A stretch of 64,000 nucleotides of DNA from Leptoclinus maculatus (taxonomy: Eukaryota; Chordata; Actinopteri; Perciformes; Stichaeidae): positions 8,094,270 through 8,158,269 of the forward strand of contig JAVDOI010000016.1 in the NCBI GenBank assembly GCA_032191485.1. The letters are read 5' to 3'. This document shows positions 48,319-60,130 of this stretch, one piece after another. The notes beneath the pieces are model-generated. The model ran no database searches, was not told the origin of the DNA, and was given only the letters and a program-made list of their open reading frames with translations. The position numbers and the translations under genes are program-made. Numbering within the stretch: the first letter of the stretch is position 1; each line of letters begins with the position of its first letter.

Positions 48319-48835
48319 CTGACAAAAAAACAAGCACGGAAATGTCACATGTGAGGATAGGACCAAAAAACACTGTTTTCCTTCAAATAGCGGCCCAATG
48401 TGGTCTGCAGATGTTCCACCGCACAACATCAGCCTGGTCATTATAAGCTGATTCATCATCTTTATGACAAGAGAACAGTTCTTTGAAAGAGAGAAGCACC
48501 TCTTCAATTTTGAGCCACAGACACACTGAACAGATTCCATATGAAATCTCACAGTAAAATATGATGTGCCAGGGCGACTGAAATCATTTTAATGGAAGTC
48601 TTTCTCTGGACAAAGATGTCAAAAATTTTCCGGGGAATGTACTGTGTGTGATAGATCTAGTCCATCTGTCGGCAGAGAACCTACTGTATCCACTTATAGT
48701 AACCTCACCTTCAATCACTGAATAAATCATCTAATTTACAAAAATGCAATGTGAGAATTCATTCATCCCCATTACTTCAGTCCGTTCAGAAGGAGCGACT
48801 GAGACAAGGCAAGTTAATCTTGTCCTCTGTGTTAC
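48319..48835 (-). other. kcnma1 intron
   Basis: 517-bp intron; nothing else recognised. Confidence 0.85.
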
Positions 48836-48991
48836 CTCAATGAAGGACCTCATAGAGAAGAGGTTGGCTAGCATGGTGGACAGGCCCTGAGCCAGACAGC
48901 TCTGGGCAATGAAGCCTGCCTTCAGCTCCGCCAGACAGATAGCATCGTCACCCTCCCTCCAGTTCCAGCTCGGAATGTTCAGCAGATGGGC
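48836..48991 (-). CDS. kcnma1: BK channel exon: RCK1, calcium-site methionine region
   Basis: The 156-bp exon holds 52 whole codons, from AHLLNIPSWNWREGDDAICL through AELKAGFIAQSCLAQGLSTM to LANLFSMRSFIE. It carries the GDDAICLAELK segment, and the LSTMLANLF stretch contains, as I recall, the methionine tied to the RCK1 calcium site. The acceptor is gatgaag, with a rather purine-rich tract just upstream, and the donor is gtaaca. Confidence 0.97.
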
Positions 48992-49943
48992 CTTCATCAC
49001 ATGACAGACAAAGGAGGTCACAATACACAGAAATCATATATTTCTTAAAGGGGGAACATCATGCTCCTTTTCAGGCCCATACTTGTACTTTGGGCTGGGT
49101 TTCATGTCCACATGCTTTAATCTTCAAAAAACACAACAATTTTCTGTCTGTCTGAATAAACCTGTAATTAACCTCTGTCTGTAATGCTCCGGTTTAGCGC
49201 CTGTCTCTCTTTTAGATTTTTTTCCCCCAAAATGTTAAACTTTTCCTTTAAGTGGAAAATGTTAAAGCTGTGTGGAAGGCAGTGATTTCTAGTAAAATAT
49301 AAATAAAGGTCCACACACTGTATCTGAAGGCTATTTAAAGATGGAGTCTCTGTTGATATAGCTAGGTCTGAAGAACAGCATTAGCTCAAAACCTCTACTT
49401 GTGGATGTGCCATTAAATTGCTCTAGAAAGAGCTACAGTATGCAGACTTTCAATTATGTTTTCTTTGCTTTCTTCTAGGGGTCCAGCACCTGCCAACAAA
49501 GGTTTTTGGATGTGTGCGACCACTTGGCATAGTTAGTGATTTTTGGTTAGCCAACTCTCAAGAATTGTAACAATATATATATATAACAATATGTCTTTAA
49601 ATACCTGTTAACTTCAATGCTTAGCAACACAATAACATATGTAACTTTCATGATAGTTGTTATGAATTGGAGCAATGAAAAAGTCGATATTTGCATGAAT
49701 TGTCATGTTATATGTTACCAGTCCTTCTGGAGTCAAGGGAGCGAGTGGTCAATGGAGTGCGTGGTCATTTGTTTAAAACATGTTGCTATGAATTACCAAA
49801 TGATGAAACAAACTACTGAAATGCAGCACACAGCAGACCTTGTTGCGTGTTATCCCCTGATATACACGTTTGGTCTTGTGAGATAAATAAAGAGCATCAA
49901 GAGGAAGCAATCTTATATCTCACAGGGCGCCAAGACGTCTTAC
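48992..49943 (-). other. kcnma1 intron with a dispersed repeat
   Basis: 952-bp intron; its upper part is intron sequence without recognised features, the lower part carries the repeat at 49045-49265. Confidence 0.8.
49045..49265. mobile_element. Fragment of a teleost dispersed DNA repeat
   Basis: Strings such as CTTTTCAGGCCCATACTTGT, CATGCTTTAATCTTCAAAAA, TCTGTCTGAATAAACCTGTA and GCTCCGGTTTAGCGCCTGTC follow the order of a repeat I recall as abundant in fish genomes. No ends or target-site duplications were resolved. Confidence 0.5.
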
Positions 49944-50013
49944 CTTATTGTGGTACTGTAGCATTTGTGTGATTATTCTGATCTTGGGATGGTAGTTCTT
50001 GATCGAAATAACC
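49944..50013 (-). CDS. kcnma1: BK channel exon: RCK1 core
   Basis: The 70-bp exon completes AG|G (Arg) and encodes VISIKNYHPKIRIITQMLQY then HNK, ending in phase 0 at donor gtaaga. IRIITQML is a core strand and helix of RCK1. Only 82 bp of intron separate it from the preceding exon. Confidence 0.97.
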
Positions 50014-50095
50014 CTTGAAGCAGAAAAGCCGGCACAATGTAACAATACAATAAAATTAATTTTCCACTGATTTCAAAGTCCAGACAATACAATAC

Positions 50096-50178
50096 CTCAT
50101 GATGTTGGAGGCATCTTCAGCATCAGGATCTGCACAGTATTTATTGGCTAGAATTAGGCAGGCATCTGCTGCTTCGAT
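50096..50178 (-). CDS. kcnma1: BK channel exon: RCK1 core
   Basis: The 83-bp exon encodes IEAADACLILANKYCADPDA then EDASNIM and the first two bases of an arginine codon. DACLILANKYC is an RCK1 core strand and DPDAEDAS the following acidic loop. The acceptor is acatag and the donor gtattg. Confidence 0.97.
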
Positions 50179-50560
50179 CTATGTGTAGAAAGAAACAGAT
50201 ATGTTAACATTATAGTCAATTCATATTTACAGGCATTGAGTGTTAAACTAATTGTGTCTTTCTCACATTATGATACAAAAAAATAAGTGGGTTTTACTTG
50301 GGTCAGTTTCAATTAGTCATACTTCATATCAAAGTGTTTCAGACTTTTTCTTCCTCTCTGTTCTGTCTGTATTCATTTTGAAGAAATAAATAATAAAATA
50401 TCCTGTTCTGTTTTCCTCCGCTCTCTTTACTCTAAAAATAACCGATGTTGTAAATGGAATTTGCTTTTAATCTGTCCACTTTATTCTACACATTAATTCA
50501 ACAACTGTTGTCTATATTGTTATGTGATTTTATCTCTCATAAAGACGTCACTGACAGTAC

Positions 50561-50666
50561 CTTCACTCTGGCGAGGTCGTGAGGGTTGAGAACAGATCCC
50601 TGGTAGAATTCTACTTGGGTAAAATGGCGTTTGAATAAGGCTTCCAGCTCAAGATTAGGGGAAATA
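50561..50666 (-). CDS. kcnma1: BK channel exon: RCK1, magnesium-site segment
   Basis: The 106-bp exon completes AA|T (Asn) and encodes ISPNLELEALFKRHFTQVEF then YQGSVLNPHDLARVK. The glutamate in TQVEFYQG corresponds to the second RCK1 magnesium ligand known in mammals. The acceptor is gtgttag, the donor gtactg (weaker than neighbouring donors), and the exon ends in phase 0. Confidence 0.97.
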
Positions 50667-50703
50667 CTAACACAGAGAAAAGGGGAGAGGGGTTAGCGTA
50701 CCT

Positions 50704-50763
50704 CATATATATATATATCTATAGATATAGATATATATAGATATAGATATATATACACACACA
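50704..50763. repeat. AT-rich (TA/GATA)n microsatellite
   Basis: TATATA and ATAGATAT units filling about 60 bp of the 165-bp intron between two RCK1 exons. Confidence 0.85.
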
Positions 50764-50831
50764 GGCTGCCTGTGTATTGTTTAAAACATTGTGTTCTGCT
50801 ACACGTGGTGAGGAAGGAAAAAATGACTTAC

Positions 50832-50942
50832 TTATGGAGAAAAACAATTTCAACATTGACATCATCCCTGTCCTTGTGTAGGAAGTCTTTGAGGAAGTTG
50901 GAGACACTTTCGAGGGTAATATGACCACAGACCACAATATGC
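50832..50942 (-). CDS. kcnma1: BK channel exon: start of RCK1
   Basis: The 111-bp exon completes the lysine codon of either S6 exon (AA|G) and encodes HIVVCGHITLESVSNFLKDF then LHKDRDDVNVEIVFLH. HIVVCGHIT is the first beta strand and loop of the Rossmann-like RCK1 fold. The KDRDD acidic cluster corresponds to the RCK1 calcium-site region, and the glutamate of VNVEIVF matches a magnesium-site residue in the mammalian channel. The donor is gtaagt. Confidence 0.97.
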
Positions 50943-53900
50943 CTGGAAGGGGGGAAGAAATCATCTTGAGTGGGCAACATAAATCACTGCAGACACTGGC
51001 TTGTCTCCCACAGATAATCAGTCAAACCAAAGCACTCTCGCATCTCAAATATAGACTAAAAAAGCTATATACATGTCAAAAAAATGCCATTTCAAAGCAA
51101 ACAAGTAACTGAATTATATCTTTTTTTTTTGCCATAAAAGTGAACATTTTCCCCCCCATGTAATGAAAGTGGTTTAATTCTGCACAAGTGCAATCAAACA
51201 CTCAACTCTGAACCACTTTAAAAAAAATCTAAGATATAATCACACAGTCCACAGTGGTTGGATTGTCTTCCGTTCTCAATATAAAAACTGTCCCTTCGGC
51301 CAAACCACCCCTTTGTGAGCTGAATGCATGTTGACAAAGACATGTACATCAATATGCTTGTGCTTTTTTTACAGAACGTTACTAAAAACTTTCAAAGTGA
51401 TTTGGAGGCCTGCGGTTGACACAAATTCTAAACAGGACCTCGGAGTATTTGACGGGTCCGCTGGCAAAACATGTAGCGCATTACAGCGGGGGGGGGGATC
51501 TGTCAGACTGTACACAGGGCTGATTACAGAAGTGAGGAAGTACAAAAGTTAGATTGGAACGATTTTGGAGTTGAGGTTGTGACCCCGTTTGTCCTCCGAC
51601 TGCACCGTACGCCAGAGTGATCAAAGTTCAAAGATCAGCTTCACATTTATATCATGAGATGAGAGGCATTTGGCCAGTTTGGATGGTCACTGTCTGACAA
51701 GGGCCTAAATTGAAACTTCAAATTCTTAACTGTCTCAACAATTAAACTTCAGTTTCAATTCAATTCAGTCATTGTTCATGGAAATTTTCTTTTTGCCGTT
51801 TTTATTTCCTTTAAAGTTCATGTTCAGGTTATCTTGCTCTTTAAATGTTGTTGTTGCTATTTTTTTCAAATAATTGAATTAAGTAGTGAACGTTGTTGTT
51901 ATTAAAAATGGTTGGAACTCAACCATGATAAAGTTATGTTAAGCAATTTAATCCCGCTAATCTAGTTGTATTTAAGACATTTTATATGCTTAATTTGCAC
52001 TGTGGTAAGCTGAGCTACCCTTCTGGAGTTAAAGTTAAATGTCACCAGGTCTTATTGCCAAACCCCTAAATGAGAAATCCAAACATGCTGAGTAGAATTC
52101 AGCCCTTATACTGACATGAATTAGTGTGGACACTCGGCAGACACCCTAATTACCCTATGGAGACCTGTAAGGCAATCTGTGTAATGACAATGGCCTTATC
52201 CACTACTTAGCAGGATGTGCCAGCAGACAAATGAACCACTTTAGTTTTGAGTGCCTGGATACTGGACAGCTTTGCGTTGAACACTACGAGTATTGGGTTA
52301 CTCTTTCCTAAAATAAAAAAAATCACTGTGGTTATATTCTTATGATCAAACTAGATTTGTCTGAATCCATTATCATACTCTTGTACACAAGAATCAGGCT
52401 CTGGCTAACACATTAACCTTCAAAAGTTGATGCCTAAAATTATAGAATATTACTGACATCTGACTAAGTTTGGCAGGTTTAAAGGAAACAGATATTTATT
52501 GATGTTAGATGAGAACCATAGTCCAGATCACTTAATGTCCTCCTACTCTGTACCAGATGGACCGGGTAGGACTGAACTGAAGTGGACTTGGCAAAGTAAT
52601 GTGACAGACATATTGAAAGAATGGCAGTCTGTGGATGTTGCAGGACATAATGGTCTTCGCAGATGTCGCCTCTGTCCTTTAAGAGAATCTAATGAGCAGC
52701 CGTGATGGCACGGCTGGCCAGAGTTGAGCAAAGGGCCGTGTGGTCTTACAAGCTGATGAGCTGAGATGTCTGTGGGCAGCCGGCAGTATTTGGCACAAGA
52801 TGTCTCTCATTTCAAGAGATGAAAAACATTAGTCACGCTTTTCTATTCCCAGTATCCCAGATGCCCTTCAACAAGGGCAGAGGGAATATACAGATTTATA
52901 TGGTGTATTGTTTAGTTTGTGTGGGTTCAGCATTAGGTTATTAATCTCTCCCTCACACACACACACACGAGCTGTAGTGAGGTGATTTATAAGCCAAGCA
53001 AAACTTTCTTCCTCATGTATCAAGCATTTTTCCTCCCCCCCCCCCCCATTTAAGTCTCTTTATTTAAGACAGAATAATTGTTGAAATGTTATGCTTCACT
53101 TGATAGACGTAATTAAAGTTGGCATGCCTCTTCTGAGTGGCATCAAATTGAATACTGAGGTCTTTGGCTAGTTGAATAGGATATAAGAAAAGGATAGCTT
53201 GAATAATTCAACCATTTATAATTGCTTCATGAAAAAAAATACCTTCCCTCTGGTTAACCAGATTGAACCGTACAGTTTAAGCTATGGACATTTTTTACAA
53301 GAAAACCAAACACAACCCAGAAACCAGAAACTAAACAAAAGAGGGCACACAATCACATTAAACACAAATGGGTATTACAGAGCGTGCATACACACACAAC
53401 ATGCAGTCAGGGAACATCCCAGGATGTCACTGGGGAACAGACAAAGAGCTCAAACACCAGCAACAGAGGTCACTCACTTGGTACTGCTCTAATCCTTAGG
53501 TCAGTAACGAAACCTTACTGCAAGAATCATCGTCAAAATGTTGCAATTCATACAACTTAGCCCTCATCTTATTTTTGTATCAAATATAAAAGGCATCTCC
53601 TGTAATCAATTTCAAGACGAGTGCAGGTATACACTGTATAATGCACTTTGTATTTGTAATAGCATGCGGATTCTTTGGAAATGTACGTTTGACCATTGAG
53701 TTACTCGCCCTTACAGTGGACTTTCAAAGGTGTATTGTCAAAGCTCAGCCAGCGTTAAAGCCAGTTTCCATGTCAACCCCTCTGTTGAAGTTGGGGCTAA
53801 TGGAAACCATAGAGCCATAATGGAAACCACAGAGCCCCGACTGCACTGGGCGCCAACAGAATGCAACACTTGTCATTATTATATCAGCATACGCAGGCTG

Positions 53901-55916
53901 AGTGCTGTCACTGTGCTCACGGGTGTATGCTACACTGCACAGAGTACTATAAGCAACACCAGCATGAAACAGAAATGTCGTACAGATCCAATGTGAGTCC
54001 CTCTCACTTCCAAATAACCTTCAAGGCCTGTTTCAAATGACAGCGGCAGGCAGCAAGATGAAATAAGGGATACATTTTAAAATAGTTCACAATGTATCAT
54101 GATCTCATTGTTTGTGAGCTTTGTAATCAGTCGGATACTTGTAATCTCCTAATCTCATTTCCATGATAGACTTTTTTTTTGTGCTGACAGCTGCTAAATA
54201 ACTGAACCCCGATGGCAAACCTAAACCCACAAGACAAAGCGGTTTTATCTATGTGTCAGGTCCTATACATGTAAACACCAAACAAATACAAATCTAAATG
54301 ATCATGCAAAGAGCCTGGTGCCACTCTGAGCCTGTGTGTTCGGTGGGTATCTTCTGATTGTTACCATGTGTTTTGCACTGTATGTCTAACCGAAGAGAGA
54401 AATGGTAGGGGGTGCGGAAAGAGAAAATAAAGTGTGTGGGAGAAACTATCCTCGGGCTTTGACAAGGGCTTCTCTCAACACACATCTGTGAGTCTGGGCT
54501 GAGGTCACTGGCCAAACATAACATTTCATAAATCGTATCTCAATGACAGGCGAACGTTATCGAACAAAAGCTTTTTTTTCCAATGCCTCGTTCTACTGCT
54601 GACTCGCTCGAATCGGAAAAGAGAAACAGAGTGACAAAGAGAATTGACTGCATAGTAGTAGACGTTGAGTGCCATAGTAGAGAATGAGAAGAACAGAGAA
54701 GAAGGAAAAAGAAGTTTACCCTCCCTGTTCTAGACACACCACATCTGGATTAAAATATATCTGTGTGCTGAATATCATTAAGGTTTGAGCCACGAGGGGA
54801 GGAGAACAGTACTGGACGATATTTACTGTGGTGAAATGACCACACATACTTCACAGTGCACTGGATCCTCTGCTGTGAGAGGCCAATTACACATATACAT
54901 AAATAACAAGAGTTTTTGGAGACAAACTCCGCCACCACACAAACAGGAGAACCAGGCGAGCATCAAGAACCAAAGCAGGCAAAGCAAGAACAAAAGCAAT
55001 TGAGAGCCTCCACTGGGGAGCGAGGCATCCAGCATTCAAGGGTGTGGGAGCTGACTGAAGATCAGGGCCAGAGTCATGTCAAGCTTTGATGATGCGATGG
55101 GCTAGCGTTGACATACAACAGGAAGATTACTTTTTCATGGAGTTTGCGATCAATGAAAAAGCCTCTATGACTGCAGGTCATAGAGAACATGCCAAAAAAT
55201 GATGCAGTTAAAGCAAAGTAATTCCATAAAGCATGCAAAAAAAACTAACTCAAGCAAAATGAGACAAGAAAATAAATGATGTCTTGCACTGGTCATTGGA
55301 ATTGATGATGCTTAAAAAGACCACCAATAATAATGCACTTGCAGATGGTTAAATCTTTCTATTTTCTTGTGGGAAACAAATCCATTGGAAGCGGATAGTA
55401 GGGGTTTCATGACTATTTTTCTTTCATTTAGAAATAAGTACTAATTCATTTCTATAGGCAAGACTGTATTAATGATGGACTAGATAAAAAATGGGACAAC
55501 ACAAAGTACACAGATATATTGCATAGAAGCACCACAGGTGAGTACACTGCAAGTCTAAAATGTAGTAGTCATGAAAGCTCTATTTTCCGAATTTTAAATT
55601 AAAGCGCAACACAGGATGTTTCAAGGAGGACAGAGAAAGAAAATGAACGGCACACAAATGACTGAGTGAAGGACAGATAGAGGCAGATAGAGAAGAGGAC
55701 GTGGACAGACAGAGAGAGACAGACAGAGTAAAAGAGAGAGTAAAAGGACATGGACATGTGTGTCCTAATGGCCAAGGTCTCCAGTCACGCAGTGTGACTT
55801 GATGTTATAAAGTAACTTTACTGTTCTAAAAAAAGTGAACTAACCCCCAGTAACTATAAACTCCAAGGGGGTGCACTTGAGTCACACAACCACACCTTGT
55901 CTGGATTCAAACTTAC
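50943..55916 (-). other. kcnma1 intron, 5 kb
   Basis: Largest intron in the coding part of the window. It has a C13 run (53035-53047) and scattered short CA runs. No exon recognised. Confidence 0.8.
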
Positions 55917-56008
55917 TTTCTGCCTCGTGTCGAGTTATAACTCCCTCCGTATTTCTTCCGATTAAGGATGAGAGCAGCAATTTCTGGCACGTAGCGAGCA
56001 AACATGGC
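55917..56008 (-). CDS. kcnma1: BK channel exon: alternative S6 end, second member of the mutually exclusive pair
   Basis: This 92-bp exon has the same phases as its neighbour at 56098-56189, acceptor atgtag and donor gtaagt. It encodes AMFARYVPEIAALILNRKK then YGGSYNSTRGR. Compared with the canonical exon, ASY becomes ARY, EIIELIG becomes EIAALIL, and SAVNGR becomes NSTRGR. The second glutamate of the charge ring is replaced by alanine, while VPE and RKKYGG are kept. An alternative exon at this position is known in vertebrate kcnma1 as I recall. The frame is open and conserved, so it is not a dead duplicate. Confidence 0.92.
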
Positions 56009-56097
56009 CTACATGCATGGAACAGAAAAAAGAAAAAGGCATGCAGAGAGGGTTCTACCGCACACAGAAAAACAGCAGAACCATCTGGAATACTTAC

Positions 56098-56189
56098 TTT
56101 CTCCCATTAACCGCACTATAGGAACCACCATATTTCTTTCGGTTTCCTATTAACTCTATGATTTCAGGGACGTAGCTGGCAAACATGGC
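56098..56189 (-). CDS. kcnma1: BK channel exon: S6 end and gating linker, canonical form of a mutually exclusive pair
   Basis: The 92-bp exon (phase 0 in, phase 2 out) has acceptor ccttag and donor gtaagt. It encodes AMFASYVPEIIELIGNRKK then YGGSYSAVNGR. It carries the end of S6, the two glutamates of the VPEIIE stretch (the intracellular ring of negative charge in Slo1) and the RKK lipid-contact motif leading to the gating ring. It is followed 89 bp downstream by a second exon of equal length and phase. Including both or neither would shift the frame. Confidence 0.96.
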
Positions 56190-57776
56190 CTAAGGAGAAG
56201 ATAGAAGACAGAAGAAGAGACTAAAAAAGAGACTACTACACCGCAGCAGGGTGGTGGGGAAACTGGTGCATGAATCCAGATTTCTGAGGGGGCAAATATT
56301 CCTTTTGCTATTGAAATCAAGTTAAAAACTCTCTCATTGTCTGAAGAGACTTGATAAACTTCGGAAATTGGAGCAAGATCTTCATATACCCAAAAATCTT
56401 GTTTTTGCTGTAAAAAAAAAATAAAAAATAGCCCCCGTTTCTTAAGGTAAAAGTTTAGGAACAGGTTTGTTCGGTTGGAAATAATTTTGATGAGTCTGTG
56501 ACAGCACCCAATACCTTTCTGGATAGCAGACTTTTGAAAGGAGAATAAAAACCTATGTGCCATGTTTTGTCCAACAAACACAGATGATTTGGCAGGTTGA
56601 TTTGAATAGGCCTACCTGATGATCCACAGCTGCAAAACACATTAAGACTCATTTGTTGGGCTGGAAAATGAGCTGGATGCATTTTGCAAAGTTGCACAGC
56701 CTGTTATCCTAGTGCAGGGTTGTGTTTAGTAAGTTTACCGACTAACAATCACTGACACTACTCATCGAGGCTAACATCTGCAATAAGAAACAAAGAGGTG
56801 CCCTTGCCCTTGTAAATACATACTTAACTCATACTTGGAAAGTGCACCTATCATCCATCATCAGGAATAATGTGAAATGATGTGAGTTTAATATGATCCC
56901 TGGCTTTAAAATAGCTCAAGCCTGAAGTCATTATTTAGCCACTGCTGGTGATAGGAAGCAGGCTGGGGTACTAGCCTAAAGACTTCCAGAGCTCTCAGCG
57001 CTGAGGAAAAACACATAACCTATCACCATGGCCACAACAAGGTACACATCCACACAGCTGCAGGTCATCAGTGCATAGTGATAGCTGGCCAAATAAATAC
57101 AGAACACAGTGACTGTGATTTGGCTAAATCCTCCACTTCTTTGTTAGAGAAGTTGGAGGAGGCAGGGTCTTCAGTATGTGTACGAGGTGTGAACACCCAT
57201 GCATGCCTGCGCTTAAGGTAATGTACAAGGGGCAACCAATCGGGACGCTAGATCAGAAGGAAGGTGAGCAGGAAGGATTGGGAGGGTGCTGTTGCTATGG
57301 TAACAGTCAGGCTGGCCTAAGCCTCATCTCCCTGCCCCTGTGTTTGTTGGAATTGTGGGAAGAGACACGGGAGGAGGGGTTGTCCTGAAACCGCAACTGC
57401 TTTTAAGAGAACAGTAACAACATTATCAGACAGAAACTTGCACTCTTATCGAACAAATACAGGAGTGACACGTAAGGGGGAGGGGACGAAGGAGCACATA
57501 GTACTGTAACTACATGTAGACAGGATACGGCAGGCTAAACAGGAGGGCACAACTTCACTGTGACAAGTAAATAACATCTACCGGGACTAGGCAACATAGT
57601 TCTAACATTTCAAAAACAGCACTATATGCTCGAATATCATACAATAAACTAAATCATTTAAATTCATTGTTCATTAATGTATCATGTTCAACAGTTTTAT
57701 ACAGTCTATTGATGGGGACAGGCAGGATTTAGGAGGGGATAAGGGGAGCAAGGGAGAAAGAAAAGCCTGATTTTAC
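56190..57776 (-). other. kcnma1 intron upstream of the paired S6 exons
   Basis: 1.6-kb intron; nothing else recognised. Confidence 0.8.
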
Positions 57777-57947
57777 CAAACCACCAAGGATGAAGAAGAC
57801 CATAAACAGGCGCCCCAAGGTGGTTTTTGCATAGACATCCCCGTAGCCCACTGTAGACATTGTCACCATCAGCAAGTAGACACATTCCCAATAGGAAAGT
57901 GACTGGGAATTCTGGAAGTTTTCCCAAGGATCCCCTGAGTTTTCCAC
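57777..57947 (-). CDS. kcnma1: BK channel exon: pore turret, pore helix, selectivity filter, start of S6
   Basis: The 171-bp exon holds 57 whole codons (phase 0 at both ends). It opens with VENSGDPWENFQN (extracellular turret), continues with the pore helix YWECVYLLMVTMS and the potassium filter TVGYGDVY, then KTTLGRLFMVFFILGGL, the start of S6 with the gating-hinge glycines. The acceptor is ttttag and the donor gtaaaa. The turret reads FQNSQSLSYW against NNQALTYW in mammals as recalled, a normal level of fish divergence. Confidence 0.98.
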
Positions 57948-59308
57948 CTAAAATGGAGATGGGAGCGGGAGTGACGGACAATTAGAGACGACTCTCACCA
58001 CAAGTCTGTAAACATTTTATAAAGTAGGTTCAGACAAAGCTTGCAAAGAGAAACTATTTGATCAAGTTTGATTAAATCCAGCTACAGATGCTCATGCATT
58101 CATCTTTGTTGAGTCATCCAGTATATTCTTTATAGATATTGAGCTAAGACTACCATCTAGTGGTAAAACAGTTTGATGCTTGACTGAGTTGTTGGGCAGA
58201 GCTACGAATACACAATGAATACTATACAGAATTTCAAAAAAATGTCACTCTACAAACAAGAATTTGTTGTTCTTTTATAATATTTTTTTCTTGAACAGTT
58301 TGACAGTAGATTATGACAGGAACAAGGAGGCATACAATAAAAGACTCTAGCCACACTTGGACTTGGGAACTCGCACTCAAACACTCTTCCTGTTTTATAT
58401 TAATAATATTATCTCTTGCCTGTAGAATATATCTCTGTTAGAAAAGTTATATGTTCATTCAAATTGTAAATCAAAAAATATTTATCTTTTTTGAAAATAC
58501 AGTTTATTATCAATAAATACAATTTATTTGCACATGAATTGGTGGTTGTTTGCCTTCTGACCATTGATCATAATTGAACCTTTTATTTTCTACGACATAC
58601 TTGCATCGATACTGCAACAGCGCAAATACTAACCTTATTAGGCAGATTGGCCTACAGCACAATAAAAACCCCTCTCTTCATCAATGTCATTGTAGAATTC
58701 AGTGTCTCCTCTATGAGTCATTCAGTCATTGTGAACAGTCTTTTTACTATAAAGAGCACTTCTCCACAATGGAACAAAAACAGGTAGTGTCCATGGCACA
58801 CAAAGTACTGTTGAGGGGCTCTAAAGCTGTCTGTGAGGAGGCAAAGTGAATATGTGACTATTATGATGAGTAAGTGTCCGAAATCTAAATTATTTACTTT
58901 TGAGTGTCTATTATAGAGAGAGTAGTAAATGAGTGCATTTGGACACAGCCAATGCTTCCAATGAAATCCAAAAAGTGAGGTATACAGATTTTAAATTTGG
59001 GGATAAAAACAAAGCACTGGTGTCGGATCAGTACTAGGTATTGGCAGTTACATGAGTTACATGAGTTACATGGAGAAAACAAGTTGGATCAGTACATCCC
59101 GACTTGATAAGAGTGCGAAACAATGTCATTACAATATTATTTCTTGCAGTTCATTCTAAAGTTGGCTAATTGTTTACAATATTAATAATTAGACAATTCG
59201 ATTTTGAAGTGCGACGTGTCACAGTTGTATTGTCCTGGCTCCTCAGTTAGCATCCTCACTGGCTCATTAATCACTGGACCCTACTGGTCCTCACGTCTGT
59301 CCACTTAC
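57948..59308 (-). other. kcnma1 intron
   Basis: 1.4-kb AT-rich intron with a CTCF-like motif at 58149-58163. Confidence 0.8.
58149..58163 (-). promoter_or_regulatory. CTCF-like motif, weaker
   Basis: The minus strand reads CCACTAGATGGTAGT; one core C is replaced by T. Confidence 0.35.
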
Positions 59309-59384
59309 CAAATGTATGAATCCAGCTGCTGTGAGCCATGTGCTTATGAAGATGGAACACAGGTTCACTAGCTTGATGGAGTTG
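59309..59384 (-). CDS. kcnma1: BK channel exon: S5 helix
   Basis: The 76-bp exon completes the serine codon begun upstream (AG|C) and encodes NSIKLVNLCSIFISTWLTAA then GFIHL, the S5 membrane helix. The acceptor is tcccag and the donor gtaag, ending in phase 0. As I recall them, mammals have LLSIF where this has LCSIF, so a cysteine is introduced within S5. Confidence 0.97.
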
Positions 59385-59968
59385 CTGGGATGAAGAAGAA
59401 GAGAAACCATGAAACTCTCAAAGACGTTAGACCGCAATGACAGAAAAACTTGTGAGCTCATGAAAGGAAGCTGTCGTGGCTAACAATAAACTACAGCAAG
59501 GAAAGTTGAGCTGGGATTTAAATAGATTATGGTCATATCAATAAACAAAACAAAAAATCATCAAAGCCCAATGAGGTGCAGAATAGGAATAAAAGCTTGA
59601 ATCCAACTTCCGAGGAGGAGGATGCTTAAAAAGAGGGCCACTTTCTAAATCTAACCCTGTTTATGTGCCAGTACAGTTATAGTACACAGGTGTAAGTATA
59701 GTGTTATGTTTACATACAATGTGAAAATGTTATTTATATCACACCATAAAAAAATATTATCATTACCTTAAACATACAATTATGATACCTCATAAAATAA
59801 GCATGTAGTTTAATACAAATTTAAGCAATTACTACCACATACTGTGTACCGACAGTGACATGCAAACCAACCTCACTTTTACACACAGCTACTGGTGGTA
59901 GTAACAGTGAAGATATTATTCTATGTGGTTATGATTCTTGTCAATGAATGAGGAAAGCTTTATTCTTA

Positions 59969-60130
<162 letters not shown>

